Shown: one piece after another, positions 56,946 through 64,000 of the stretch | Position numbering within the stretch: position 1 is the stretch's first letter | Layout: every line of letters begins with the position of its first letter | NCBI GenBank assembly: GCA_016861185.1 | Contig: BOKW01000003.1 | Location: 372,001-436,000, forward strand | Source: Betaproteobacteria bacterium | GTDB lineage: Bacteria; Pseudomonadota; Gammaproteobacteria; Burkholderiales; Burkholderiaceae_F | Length of the DNA stretch: 64,000 bases | Reading direction: 5' to 3' | The notes under the pieces: model-generated | What the model saw: the letters and a program-made list of their open reading frames with translations, nothing else | What the model was told of the DNA's origin: nothing | The model's database searches: none | Program-made: the position numbers and the translations under genes

Positions 56946-57590
56946 GTGGGTGGCAGCGAGCAACTGATTGCGGCGATCGGCGATCCGATGGTGCGCGAGC
57001 TCGCCACGCGCGGGCAGACGCGCACCTTTCCGAAGAACACCGTGATCATCAACGAGGGGGATCGCGGCGACTCGTTGTTCGTGATCCTGTCCGGCAAGGT
57101 CAAGGTCTACGTGTCGGACGACGACGGCCGCGAGATGATCCTCGACATCCACGGCCCCGGCGACTATGTCGGCGAGATGTCGCTCGACGGCCGGCCGCGT
57201 TCTGCCTCGGTGATGACGCTGGAGCCGACCACCTGCGCGGTGGTCACGCGCGACGCGCTGCGCGAGGCGATCGCGCACAACCCCGACGTCGCGATGGCGC
57301 TGATCTCGACGCTGATCGACCGCGCGCGCATCGCCACCGACAACGTCAAGAACCTGGCGCTGATGGACGTCTACGGCCGCGTGGCGCGGCTGCTGCTTTC
57401 GCTCGCCAAGGAGCAGCCCGACGGCAAGCTGGTCGTGCCGGAGCGGATGACGCAGCAGGACATCGCCGACCGCGTCGGCGCTTCGCGCGACATGATCAGC
57501 CGCATCTTCAAGGATCTGACCGTCGGCGGTTACGTCACGGTCGTCGACCGGCAGATCACGATCAACCGCAAGCCGCCGGCGCGCTGGTAG
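56946..57590 (+). CDS. Crp/Fnr family transcriptional regulator
   Basis: 214 residues. cNMP-binding barrel (residues ~20-125: TVIINEGDRGDSLFVILSGK, GDYVGEMSLDGRPRSASVMT with the phosphate-binding GE-S and RSAS motif close to CRP's cAMP site) and C-terminal winged helix with MTQQDIADRVGASRDMISRI as recognition region. No Cys cluster, so not Fnr. Start GTG at 56946 is chosen for the conserved SEQLIAAIGDPMV; ATG at 56988 is possible. Sits divergent from the CHASE2 gene. Confidence 0.92.
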   Translation: MGGSEQLIAAIGDPMVRELATRGQTRTFPKNTVIINEGDRGDSLFVILSGKVKVYVSDDDGREMILDIHGPGDYVGEMSLDGRPRSASVMTLEPTTCAVVTRDALREAIAHNPDVAMALISTLIDRARIATDNVKNLALMDVYGRVARLLLSLAKEQPDGKLVVPERMTQQDIADRVGASRDMISRIFKDLTVGGYVTVVDRQITINRKPPARW

Positions 57591-57638
57591 CCGCTCGCGC
57601 GCAGCAGAACGTCCGCGCCGGCGGGCCGCGCTCTTCCG

Positions 57639-58751
57639 ATGGCCTCTTCCGATCTCGACGAGCGCTTCGCGCGCACCCTGCACCATCGCAACGCGCGGCT
57701 CGCCGCGGGCGACCCGCTCGCGCCGCCGATCGTGCCGACCAGCACCTACTGGCTCCCCGGCGACCCGGCAGGCGAATACCAGTACGGCCGCTGGGCGAAC
57801 CCGACCTGGGCCGCGCTCGAAGGCGCGCTCGGCGAACTCGAAGACGCCGAGGTCGTGACCCTGCCCTCCGGCATGGCGGCGATCGCCGCGGTCTTCTACG
57901 CGACGCTGAAACAGGGCGACCGCGTGCTGCTGCCCTCCGACGGCTACTACACGACGCGCGCGCTGGCGGAGAAGTTCCTCGTGCCGCTCGGCGTTCGCTT
58001 CGATACCTGCGCCACGGCGGAAGTCGAACGCGCGCCGCTCCAGGGCTACCGGCTCGTGTGGGTCGAGACGCCCTCGAACCCCGGTCTCGACGTTGCCGAC
58101 ATCGCGGCGGTCGCGCGGCGCGCGCACGCGGTCGGCGCGCTCGTCGTCGTCGACAACACGACGATGACGCCGCTCGGGCAGCGTCCGCTCGAGCTGGGCG
58201 CGGATCTCGTCGTGTCGGCCGATACCAAGGGCGTCGCAGGCCATTCGGACGTGCTGTTCGGGCACGTCGCCGCGCGCGACGCAAGCCTGATCGCGCAGGC
58301 GCGCGACTGGCGGCGCCACGCCGGCTGCATCCCCGGGCCGTTCGAGGCCTGGCTCGTGCACCGCGGACTGGAGACGCTCGAGCTGCGTTTCGAGCGCATG
58401 TGCGGCAACGCCGAGGCGCTCGCCGCGCGGCTCGCCGATCATCCGAGGGTGCAGCGCGTCGCGTATCCCGGGCTCGCCGCGCATCCGGCGCACGCGCTCG
58501 CCCGCCGGCAGATGCGGCGCTTCGGCGCGCTGATCGGACTGACGCTGCCCGATCGCGACGCGGCCGAACGCTTTATCGGCGGCTGCCGTTTCGTTCGGCC
58601 GGCGACGAGCTTCGGCGGCGTTCACACGTCGGCCGAACGGCGCGCGCGCTGGGGCGATGCCGTCCCCGAGGGCTTCATTCGCCTTTCGGTCGGCTGCGAA
58701 CCGCAGGAAGCGTTGTGGGCCGACCTCAAGGCTGCGCTTGACCACCTATGA
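57639..58751 (+). CDS. trans-sulfuration family PLP enzyme (cystathionine gamma-synthase/beta-lyase type)
   Basis: 370 residues. Cys/Met metabolism PLP fold: YQYGRWANPTWAALEGALGE, VVTLPSGMAAIAAVFYATLK, WVETPSNPGLDVADIAAVAR, the PLP Lys in SADTKGVAGHSDVLFGHV, and C-terminal FGGVHTSAERRARWGD. The Lys motif and length fit the family. MetB, MetC and MGL-like activities cannot be separated by inspection. Starts 48 bp after the Crp-type regulator. Confidence 0.88.
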   Translation: MASSDLDERFARTLHHRNARLAAGDPLAPPIVPTSTYWLPGDPAGEYQYGRWANPTWAALEGALGELEDAEVVTLPSGMAAIAAVFYATLKQGDRVLLPSDGYYTTRALAEKFLVPLGVRFDTCATAEVERAPLQGYRLVWVETPSNPGLDVADIAAVARRAHAVGALVVVDNTTMTPLGQRPLELGADLVVSADTKGVAGHSDVLFGHVAARDASLIAQARDWRRHAGCIPGPFEAWLVHRGLETLELRFERMCGNAEALAARLADHPRVQRVAYPGLAAHPAHALARRQMRRFGALIGLTLPDRDAAERFIGGCRFVRPATSFGGVHTSAERRARWGDAVPEGFIRLSVGCEPQEALWADLKAALDHL

Positions 58752-58878
58752 GACGCCGTTGCAGCCCTCGCTGTAAGCGAATTTCCGACAGCAAGTCGCG
58801 GAGCCTGCCGACTCAAGTTCCCCCTTGCGGAGTTGCATGATGGGCATCTCTTCGCAACGACCCGGCAGGGAGGAAGGC

Positions 58879-59067
58879 ATGGCCCAGAGCACCGCGGAAG
58901 AAGCCGTTTCGACCGAAGCGCTCGCCGCTTCGCCCTTCGGACTGATGCTGCCCGAGATCGCGCGACAAATCGTCGCGCGCGCGGCGGCGTCGAAAGTGCC
59001 GGGTCGCTTCTGCAGCCCGCTGTCGAACCCGAAGCTGCCGGGCGCCGCCGAAGACGACGACGATTGA
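58879..59067 (+). CDS. small protein of unknown function with acidic C-terminus
   Basis: 62 residues starting at an ATG with a strong ribosome-binding site (GGGAGGAAGGC). Polar N-terminus, one amphipathic segment (SPFGLMLPEIARQIVARAAA), then FCSPLSNPKLPGAAEDDDD. No known domain. It is oriented opposite to the malonyl-CoA synthetase gene, with a 20-bp gap, and is preceded by a 127-bp gap after the PLP gene. The acidic DDDD tail and good Shine-Dalgarno suggest it is real. Confidence 0.6.
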   Translation: MAQSTAEEAVSTEALAASPFGLMLPEIARQIVARAAASKVPGRFCSPLSNPKLPGAAEDDDD

Positions 59068-59087
59068 GCGGGCGCGCCCGCGCGCCG

Positions 59088-60662
59088 TCAGCCGGCGAAC
59101 ACGCCGGCGTAGCGGTCGCGCAGCAGGTTCTTCTGCACCTTGCCCATCGCGTTGCGCGGCAGCTCGTCGACGATCCACACGCGCTTGGGGACCTTGTAGT
59201 TCGCGATCTTGTCCCTCAGCGCGGCGATCACCTGCGCCGCGTCGACCGTTGCACCGTGCCGCGCGACGATGACGGCGGCGACCGCCTCGCCGAAGTCCGG
59301 ATGCGGCAATCCGATCACCGCCGACTCCGCCACGCCCGCCATCTCGTCGATGTAGCTTTCGATCTCCTTCGGGTAGACGTTGTAGCCGCCCGAGATGATC
59401 AGATCCTTCGAACGCCCGACCAGCGTCAGGTAGTTGTCGGGTTTGCCCGGTCCGCCGAACGCGCCGACGTCGCCGGTCTTGAACCAGCCGTCCTCGGCGA
59501 ACTCCTCGCGCGTTTTCTCCGGCATGCGCCAGTAGCCCTTGAAGACGTTCGGTCCCCGCACCTGCACGTCGCCGATCTCGCCGGTCGCGCAAGGCTCGTT
59601 GCCTTCCTTGACCACGCGCACGTTGACGCCCGGCAGCGGCACGCCCACGGTGCCGGCCAGCCGGTCGCGCGGCGTGCCGAAGTACGGGTTCGACACCAGC
59701 ATGATCGTCTCGGACATGCCGTAGCGCTCGAGGATCGTATGGCCGGTGCGCTTGCGGAACTCGTTGAAGGTCTCCGCCAGCAGCGGCGCCGAGCCCGAGA
59801 TGAACAGCCGCATGTTGCGGCAGACGTGGCGGTCGAAGCGCGGCTCGGCGAGCAGCCGCGTGTAGTAGGTCGGCACGCCCATGAAGACCGTCGAACGCGG
59901 CAGCCGTTCGAGCACCTGCCGCACGTCGAACTTCGGCAGGAACAGCATCGTCGCGCCGGCGAGCAGGGCGGCGTGCGAAGCGACGAACAGCCCGTGCACG
60001 TGAAAGAGCGGCAGCGCGTGCAACAGCACGTCGTGGCCGCCCGCCTCGCGCTCCTCCTTGAAGCCCCAGAACTCGTCGAGCACGAGCGCGTTGGACGCGA
60101 GGTTGCCGTGCGTCAGCATCGCCCCCTTGCTGCGGCCGGTCGTGCCCGACGTATACAGGATCGCCGCGAGATCGTCGGCGCCGCGTTGAACCGTGGCAAA
60201 CGAATCCGGAAACGGCGCGGCAGCGCCGAGCAGCGTGCCGTCGCGCCGTTCGCCGAGCGTCAGCACGTGCTGCACGCCGGCGGCGCGTGCGAGCGGCTCG
60301 ATCTCCCGCGCGCGTGCCGGCGTGCACACGACGACGGCCGGCCGCGCGTCGTTCAGGAAGTACTCGACTTCAGCCCGCTGGTACGCGGTGTTCAGCGGCA
60401 CGTAGACCAGTCCGGCGCGCAGCGCGGCCAGATACAGCATCAGCGCTTCGGGCGACTTCTCCACCTGGACGACGATGCGCGCGGCCGAACCGTCCGGATC
60501 GCGCGGCAGCTCGAGGCTCGCCAGCCAGCCCGCCAACCGGGCCGACGCGAAGTGCAGATCGCGCCACGAATAGACGAGGCCGTCGTGGGTTTCGATGCAG
60601 GGTGCGGCAAGGTCGCGCGGCAGGCGCGACTCGATCAAGGCGTAGAGATTGTCGTTCTTCAT
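59088..60662 (-). CDS. matB: malonyl-CoA synthetase-like acyl-CoA ligase
   Basis: 524 residues, adenylate-forming enzyme. P-loop LAAILYTSGTTGRSKGAMLT near residue 175; MatB-like HALPLFHVHGLFVASHAALL, FISGSAPLLAETFNEFRKRT, ERYGMSETIMLVSNPY; hinge GRSKDLIISGGYNVYPKEIE and the catalytic Lys in NAMGKVQKNLLRDRY. The region with LFHVHGL and the MSET motif is typical of malonyl-CoA synthase, which makes malonyl-CoA from malonate; a related short-chain ligase is the alternative. Overlaps the enoyl-CoA hydratase stop by four bases. Malonyl-CoA decarboxylase at 7.7 kb would complete a malonate route. Confidence 0.88.
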   Translation of the reverse strand: MKNDNLYALIESRLPRDLAAPCIETHDGLVYSWRDLHFASARLAGWLASLELPRDPDGSAARIVVQVEKSPEALMLYLAALRAGLVYVPLNTAYQRAEVEYFLNDARPAVVVCTPARAREIEPLARAAGVQHVLTLGERRDGTLLGAAAPFPDSFATVQRGADDLAAILYTSGTTGRSKGAMLTHGNLASNALVLDEFWGFKEEREAGGHDVLLHALPLFHVHGLFVASHAALLAGATMLFLPKFDVRQVLERLPRSTVFMGVPTYYTRLLAEPRFDRHVCRNMRLFISGSAPLLAETFNEFRKRTGHTILERYGMSETIMLVSNPYFGTPRDRLAGTVGVPLPGVNVRVVKEGNEPCATGEIGDVQVRGPNVFKGYWRMPEKTREEFAEDGWFKTGDVGAFGGPGKPDNYLTLVGRSKDLIISGGYNVYPKEIESYIDEMAGVAESAVIGLPHPDFGEAVAAVIVARHGATVDAAQVIAALRDKIANYKVPKRVWIVDELPRNAMGKVQKNLLRDRYAGVFAG

Positions 60663-61441
60663 GTTCCGGTAAACCGCGGCGGGCGCTTGTCGAGAAACGC
60701 GCTCACCCCTTCCCTGTAGTCGTCGGAGCCGAAAAAGGAGAAGCTCGCATCCAGATCGTGCTGCGTGTACTGCATGCCGCGCGCGAGCAGCAAACGGATC
60801 TGCGACTTGTTCAACCGCGCCGCGAGCGGCGATCCTGCAAGCACGCCGGCGACGGTCTCTTCAATGGCCGCCGCCAGACCGTCGGCCGCGACCACGCGCT
60901 GGATCAGCCCTTTGGCGAGGGCTTCCTGGGCGTCGTAGAGCCTTCCCGCGAGCAGCAGCTCCGCTGCCACGCCGGGCCCGACCAGTTCGAGCAACGGACG
61001 CAGTTCGGGCAGCGCGAACGGAAAACCGAGCCGCCCGACCGGCGCGCCGAAACGCGCGCCTTCGGCGGCGATCCGGAGATCGCAGGCGAGAGCGATCTCC
61101 AGCCCGCCGCCGACGCACACGCCCTCGATGGCCGCGACGACGGGCTGCGGCGCCGCGCGGATGGCATCAAGCGCAGGCGCGAGCAGCTCGAGATGAAAGC
61201 GCCGGCCCGACGCCTCGTCGTAGCGGACCTCGCGGAACTCCTCGATGTCCGCACCGGCCGCGAAGTTGCCGCCGGCGCCGCGCACGACCACGCAGCGCAC
61301 GCCTGCGTCGCCGGCGAAGGACTCGAACACGCGGCGCAGCTCGAGCCACATCGCCACGCCGATCGCGTTCAGCTTGCCCGGCGAGTCGAGCGTGACGGTG
61401 GCGACGTGACGGTCGGTGACGACGTGAATCGTGCCGGGCAT
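60659..61441 (-). CDS. enoyl-CoA hydratase/isomerase family protein
   Basis: 260 residues, crotonase fold: VATVTLDSPGKLNAIGVAMW, VRGAGGNFAAGADIEEFREV (oxyanion-hole GAD), AIEGVCVGGGLEIALACDLR, RFGAPVGRLGFPFALPELRP. Of the hydratase Glu pair, one site has Pro-Glu (ALPELRP) at the position of Glu144 and the second is not the usual, so the reaction may not be hydration. Tail lies in the acyl-CoA ligase start. Start at 61441; upstream codons read through the repeat at 61450-61545. Confidence 0.87.
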   Translation of the reverse strand: MPGTIHVVTDRHVATVTLDSPGKLNAIGVAMWLELRRVFESFAGDAGVRCVVVRGAGGNFAAGADIEEFREVRYDEASGRRFHLELLAPALDAIRAAPQPVVAAIEGVCVGGGLEIALACDLRIAAEGARFGAPVGRLGFPFALPELRPLLELVGPGVAAELLLAGRLYDAQEALAKGLIQRVVAADGLAAAIEETVAGVLAGSPLAARLNKSQIRLLLARGMQYTQHDLDASFSFFGSDDYREGVSAFLDKRPPRFTGT

Positions 61442-61449
61442 GGCCTCAG

Positions 61450-61545
61450 ATCGGAAGTCGGATTGCGGATTGCGGATTGCGCTAAGACCGGCGCGACGCC
61501 GTGCCGAACGCCTGCGCAATCCGCAGTGCGCGATCCGGGAATCAG
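61450..61545. repeat. GATTGCGGAT inverted pair between tctC-like and hydratase genes
   Basis: Left arm GTCGGATTGCGGATTGCGGA at ~61452-61478 and right arm TGCGCAATCCGCAGTGCGCG at ~61512-61533. The left arm contains three head-to-tail GGATTGC units. It spans the whole 100-bp gap, including the end of the Bug-type gene, so the gene boundary is set by the repeat. Confidence 0.65.
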
Positions 61546-62537
61546 TCGAGTCTCGCCCCGCTCGCCTTCGTGACCTGCGCCCAGCGTTTGATCTCGCTGT
61601 TGAGGAAGCGCGCGAAATCGGCCTGCTTCATCACCGCGATTTCGGAACCCTGCGTGGCCCAGATGTCGCGGATCTCCTGGCTGTTCAGCGCCTTGACGAC
61701 CTCGTCGTACATGCGGTCGACGATTTCCTTCGGCGTGCCCTTGACCGCCCAGATCGCGTACCAGGTCGACACCTGATAGTCCGGCAGGCCCACCTCCGCG
61801 GTCGTCGGCAGATTCGGGAAGGCGGCGACACGCTTGGGTGCAGCGACCGCGAGCGGGCGGATCGAGCCGGCGCGGATGTGCTGCGCCGACGAGCCCAGTC
61901 CGTCGAACATCACGTCGACGTTGCCGGCGACCAGGTCCTGCAGTGCCGGACCGGCCCCGCGGTACGGGATGTGGACGATGAAGGTCTTGGTCTGCTGCTT
62001 GAACAGTTCGCCGGCGAGGTGGTGCGAAGTACCGTTGCCCGCGGAGGCGTAGTTCAGCTTGCCGGGGTTCGCGCGCGCGTACTCGAGGAAGGACTTCATG
62101 TCGGTCGCCTGCACGCGCTTCGGATTGACCACGATGACCTGCGGCGGCTGCGCGATCGGCGTCATCGGGATCAGGTCGCGTTCGATGTCGTAGTCGAGCT
62201 TGTAGAAGCTCGGCGCGATCGCGTGATGCACGGCGCCGATGAAGAAGGTGTAGCCGTCGGGCGCGGCTTTGGCGGCCACCGAGGCGCCGACGGTGCCGCC
62301 GGCGCCGCCGCGGTTGTCGATGACGACCTGCCGGCCGAGCTGCTTGGTCAACTGCGCCGCCAGCGGCCGGGCGAAGGCATCGGTGCCGCCCCCCGGCGGG
62401 AACGGAACGATCAGCGTGACCGGTTTTGCCGGCCAGCCCTGCGCGGCGGCGGTCGCGGCCGCCTGCGCTTGAGCGAGGATCGGCGCACCGATACCGGCGG
62501 CAGCGGCAAGCCCGAGGATCAGGGAACGTCGATTCAT
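61542..62537 (-). CDS. Bug/TctC family periplasmic solute-binding protein
   Basis: 331 residues with signal peptide (MNRRSLILGLAAAAGIGAPI...AQA). Bug fold motifs: VTLIVPFPPGGGTDAFARPL, GGAGGTVGASVAAKAAPDGY, KLNYASAGNGTSHHLAGELF, VHIPYRGAGPALQDLVAGNV, TTAEVGLPDYQVSTWYAI. Such receptors bind carboxylates, often without TctAB partners nearby, as here. With the malonyl-CoA synthetase and hydratase genes on the same strand a short dicarboxylate such as malonate is a reasonable guess. Confidence 0.92.
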   Translation of the reverse strand: MNRRSLILGLAAAAGIGAPILAQAQAAATAAAQGWPAKPVTLIVPFPPGGGTDAFARPLAAQLTKQLGRQVVIDNRGGAGGTVGASVAAKAAPDGYTFFIGAVHHAIAPSFYKLDYDIERDLIPMTPIAQPPQVIVVNPKRVQATDMKSFLEYARANPGKLNYASAGNGTSHHLAGELFKQQTKTFIVHIPYRGAGPALQDLVAGNVDVMFDGLGSSAQHIRAGSIRPLAVAAPKRVAAFPNLPTTAEVGLPDYQVSTWYAIWAVKGTPKEIVDRMYDEVVKALNSQEIRDIWATQGSEIAVMKQADFARFLNSEIKRWAQVTKASGARLD

Positions 62538-62809
62538 GTCGTCTCCTTGCTGGTCTGTCGAATCGGTTTTGGCGGGAACGTCGCCGGCGGACCGTGAAGT
62601 CTGCCGCAGGCCGGCCGCTCCGACACACCCTCAAACGCGGGGCGTCCCGCGGGCTTGCCGGGCTCGCAATGCCCACTGGGCACCGTTTCCGGCGGCGAAT
62701 CGCGCGGCGTTCCGATGCTCCGTGTGCGGTGCAAGAAGGCACCGCCCGGCGAAGCCGCACGGATCGTACAGGCAGATGCCGAACGGCACACCGACCGGCG
62801 GGCGGCTCG

Positions 62810-63607
62810 TCACGGGGCCGCGCGCCGGTGGAAGAACCACAGCAGCACGGCGCCGATCGCGATCATCGGGATGGACAGCCACTGCCCCATCGACAGCTTC
62901 AGCGCAAGCAACCCGAGGAAGCTGTCGGGTTCGCGGCCGAACTCGGCAACGAAGCGCAGCGTGCCGTAGCCGAGCAGGAACATCGAGCCGACCGCGCCCG
63001 CCGGCCGTTCGCGCCGCGAAAAGAGCCACAGGATCACGAACAGCAGCACGCCTTCGAGCGCAAACTGGTAGAGCTGCGAAGGGTGCCGCGGGACGTTGTC
63101 GCCCGCCTGCGGAAAGACCATCGCCCACGGCCAGACCGCCGGATCGGCGGGCCGCCCCCACAGTTCCCCGTTGATGAAGTTGCCGATACGCCCGGCCGCG
63201 AGCCCCAGCGGCACCAGCGGGACGACGAAGTCGGCCACGCGCAGGAACGACTTGCCGCGCAACCTTGCGAACAGCCACATCACGACGATCACGCCGATGA
63301 TGCCGCCGTGCGAAGCCATGCCGCCCTGCCAGATCGCGAAGATCTCGAGCGGGTGCTGCAGGTAGTAGCCCGGCTTGTAGAACAGCACGTAGCCGAGCCG
63401 ACCGCCGAGGATCACACCAAGCACGCCGTAGAAGAGCAGATCGTCGACGTCGTTCCCGCTCATGCCGCGCCAGGCCTCGCGCGCGCGCAGTCGGCCGAGC
63501 AGCAGGAACAGCGCGAAGCCGACCAGATACATCAGCCCGTACCACCGGATCGCGAGCGGACCGATCGAGATGGCGACGGGGTCGAACTGGGGGTGGACGA
63601 GGGGCAT
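62810..63607 (-). CDS. lgt: prolipoprotein diacylglyceryl transferase
   Basis: 265 residues, about seven TM segments. Transfers diacylglycerol to the lipobox Cys of prolipoproteins. Motifs: [59 protein letters not shown], the Lgt signature [19 protein letters not shown] and [19 protein letters not shown]. Start at 63607 ([19 protein letters not shown]); longer frame to 63760 is translation of the repeat. The substrate class is represented in the window by at least three lipoproteins. The 272 bp downstream (62538-62809) show no feature. Confidence 0.95.
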   Translation of the reverse strand: MPLVHPQFDPVAISIGPLAIRWYGLMYLVGFALFLLLGRLRAREAWRGMSGNDVDDLLFYGVLGVILGGRLGYVLFYKPGYYLQHPLEIFAIWQGGMASHGGIIGVIVVMWLFARLRGKSFLRVADFVVPLVPLGLAAGRIGNFINGELWGRPADPAVWPWAMVFPQAGDNVPRHPSQLYQFALEGVLLFVILWLFSRRERPAGAVGSMFLLGYGTLRFVAEFGREPDSFLGLLALKLSMGQWLSIPMIAIGAVLLWFFHRRAAP

Positions 63608-63610
63608 CGG

Positions 63611-63763
63611 GATGCGGATTGCGGATCGCGGATCGCGCTGAACGGGAACCGTCGACGCTACGACAACGTCATCGGCAGCGCGCTGCGATAGTATCCCGAG
63701 CGCGCCTTCCTTCGAACGCCTCGGATACGCAATCCGCAATCCGCAATCCTCGATCCGCAATCC
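63611..63763. repeat. GATTGCGGAT inverted pair between lgt and ilvD
   Basis: Left arm GATGCGGATTGCGGATCGCG at 63611-63640 and right arm ACGCAATCCGCAATCCGCAA to about 63763, which ends two bases before the ilvD ATG and carries four CGCAATCC-like units. Both start regions of the two divergent genes are built from repeat sequence. Confidence 0.65.
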
Positions 63764-63764
63764 T

Positions 63765-64000
63765 ATGCCTTACAACGAACGTAGCAAGAACGTCACGCAA
63801 GGCGTGGCGCGCTCGGCCAATCGCGCGATGTATTACGCGATGGGCTACAAGGACGAAGACTTCGACAAGCCGATGGTCGGCGTGGCCAACGGCCACTCGA
63901 CGATCACGCCGTGCAACTCGGGGCTGCAGAAGCTGGCGGACGCGGCGATCGACGAGGTCGCCCGCTGCGGCGCCAATTCGCAGGTGTTCGGCGTGCCGAC
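63765..64000 (+). CDS. ilvD: dihydroxy-acid dehydratase, 5' end only
   Basis: 78 residues before the window edge: [60 protein letters not shown] and the beginning of the next conserved block. The Cys in STITPCN is a cluster ligand of IlvD. Dehydrates dihydroxy-acids in valine, isoleucine and leucine synthesis. The gene is divergent from lgt across the repeat pair. Confidence 0.95.
   Translation, partial: MPYNERSKNVTQGVARSANRAMYYAMGYKDEDFDKPMVGVANGHSTITPCNSGLQKLADAAIDEVARCGANSQVFGVP

Noticed and set aside
56859-58745. Minus-strand open frame upstream of the CHASE2 gene giving a 1024-residue product
   Set aside because: It is antisense to the Crp-type regulator and the PLP enzyme, with no recognisable domain. 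High GC keeps such frames open.
58833-60719. 628-codon plus-strand frame opposite the malonyl-CoA synthetase-like gene
   Set aside because: Exact antisense of a well-conserved enzyme; His/Arg/Asp-rich shadow protein.

Overview
The window is GC-rich, densely packed chromosomal DNA from a betaproteobacterium, most likely of the Burkholderiales. Reasons: a Bug/TctC-type periplasmic binding protein, DUF3460, DUF6502 and DUF5666 proteins, a Fur opening with the usual betaproteobacterial GLK...[10 protein letters not shown] sequence, a zapB-zapA-6S RNA unit, and hrcA next to nadK and recN. I see no tRNA or rRNA gene, no CRISPR array, no prophage and no transposase. The taxonomic call is inference.

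Layout. 0.0-5.8 kb: the 5' part of tcdA, an HDOD-GAF signalling protein, dcd, a PLP enzyme of the D-threonine aldolase/D-serine dehydratase type, then an island of visibly lower GC with two exported proteins of unknown function. 5.9-17.9 kb: a molybdenum-hydroxylase (form II CO dehydrogenase-like) locus with CoxG-, CoxE-, CoxD-, medium-, large- and small-subunit genes and a divergent XdhC/CoxI gene; malonyl-CoA decarboxylase, a small membrane protein, an MFS exporter and a VOC protein are interleaved. 18-25 kb: DUF1330, apbC/mrp, metG, a SulP transporter, DUF3460, scpA. 25-31 kb: TSUP permease, S9 peptidase, Mut7-C protein, large membrane hydrolase. 31-42 kb: dnaJ-dnaK-grpE behind a sigma-32-like promoter, a paralogous pair of envelope proteins, hemH, DUF6502, DUF5666 lipoprotein, hrcA, nadK. 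42-54 kb: recN, fur, bamE, dapB, exbB-exbD-btuF, and opposing them a cobalamin-riboswitch operon btuB-btuC-btuD followed by parA-like and dinB-like genes; then zapB, zapA and 6S RNA. 54-64 kb: EVE protein, second TSUP permease, CHASE2 protein divergent from a Crp/Fnr regulator, a trans-sulfuration-type PLP enzyme, a small acidic-tailed protein, malonyl-CoA synthetase-like ligase, enoyl-CoA hydratase, Bug receptor, lgt, and the start of ilvD.

The most remarkable structure is in metG. A 503-bp element, bounded by 40-bp inverted repeats that match at 37 positions and encoding an apparently intact DUF559 (Vsr-like) nuclease domain, lies in frame between the anticodon-binding and C-terminal tRNA-binding domains of methionyl-tRNA synthetase. 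The product is an 849-residue fusion with the synthetase motifs and the nuclease motifs all readable. The same palindromic repeat family also forms the C-terminal codons of the CoxE-like gene, and two further families of paired inverted repeats recur between genes. Together these suggest that small REP-like elements, at least one carrying a nuclease, are active in this genome and can become coding sequence.
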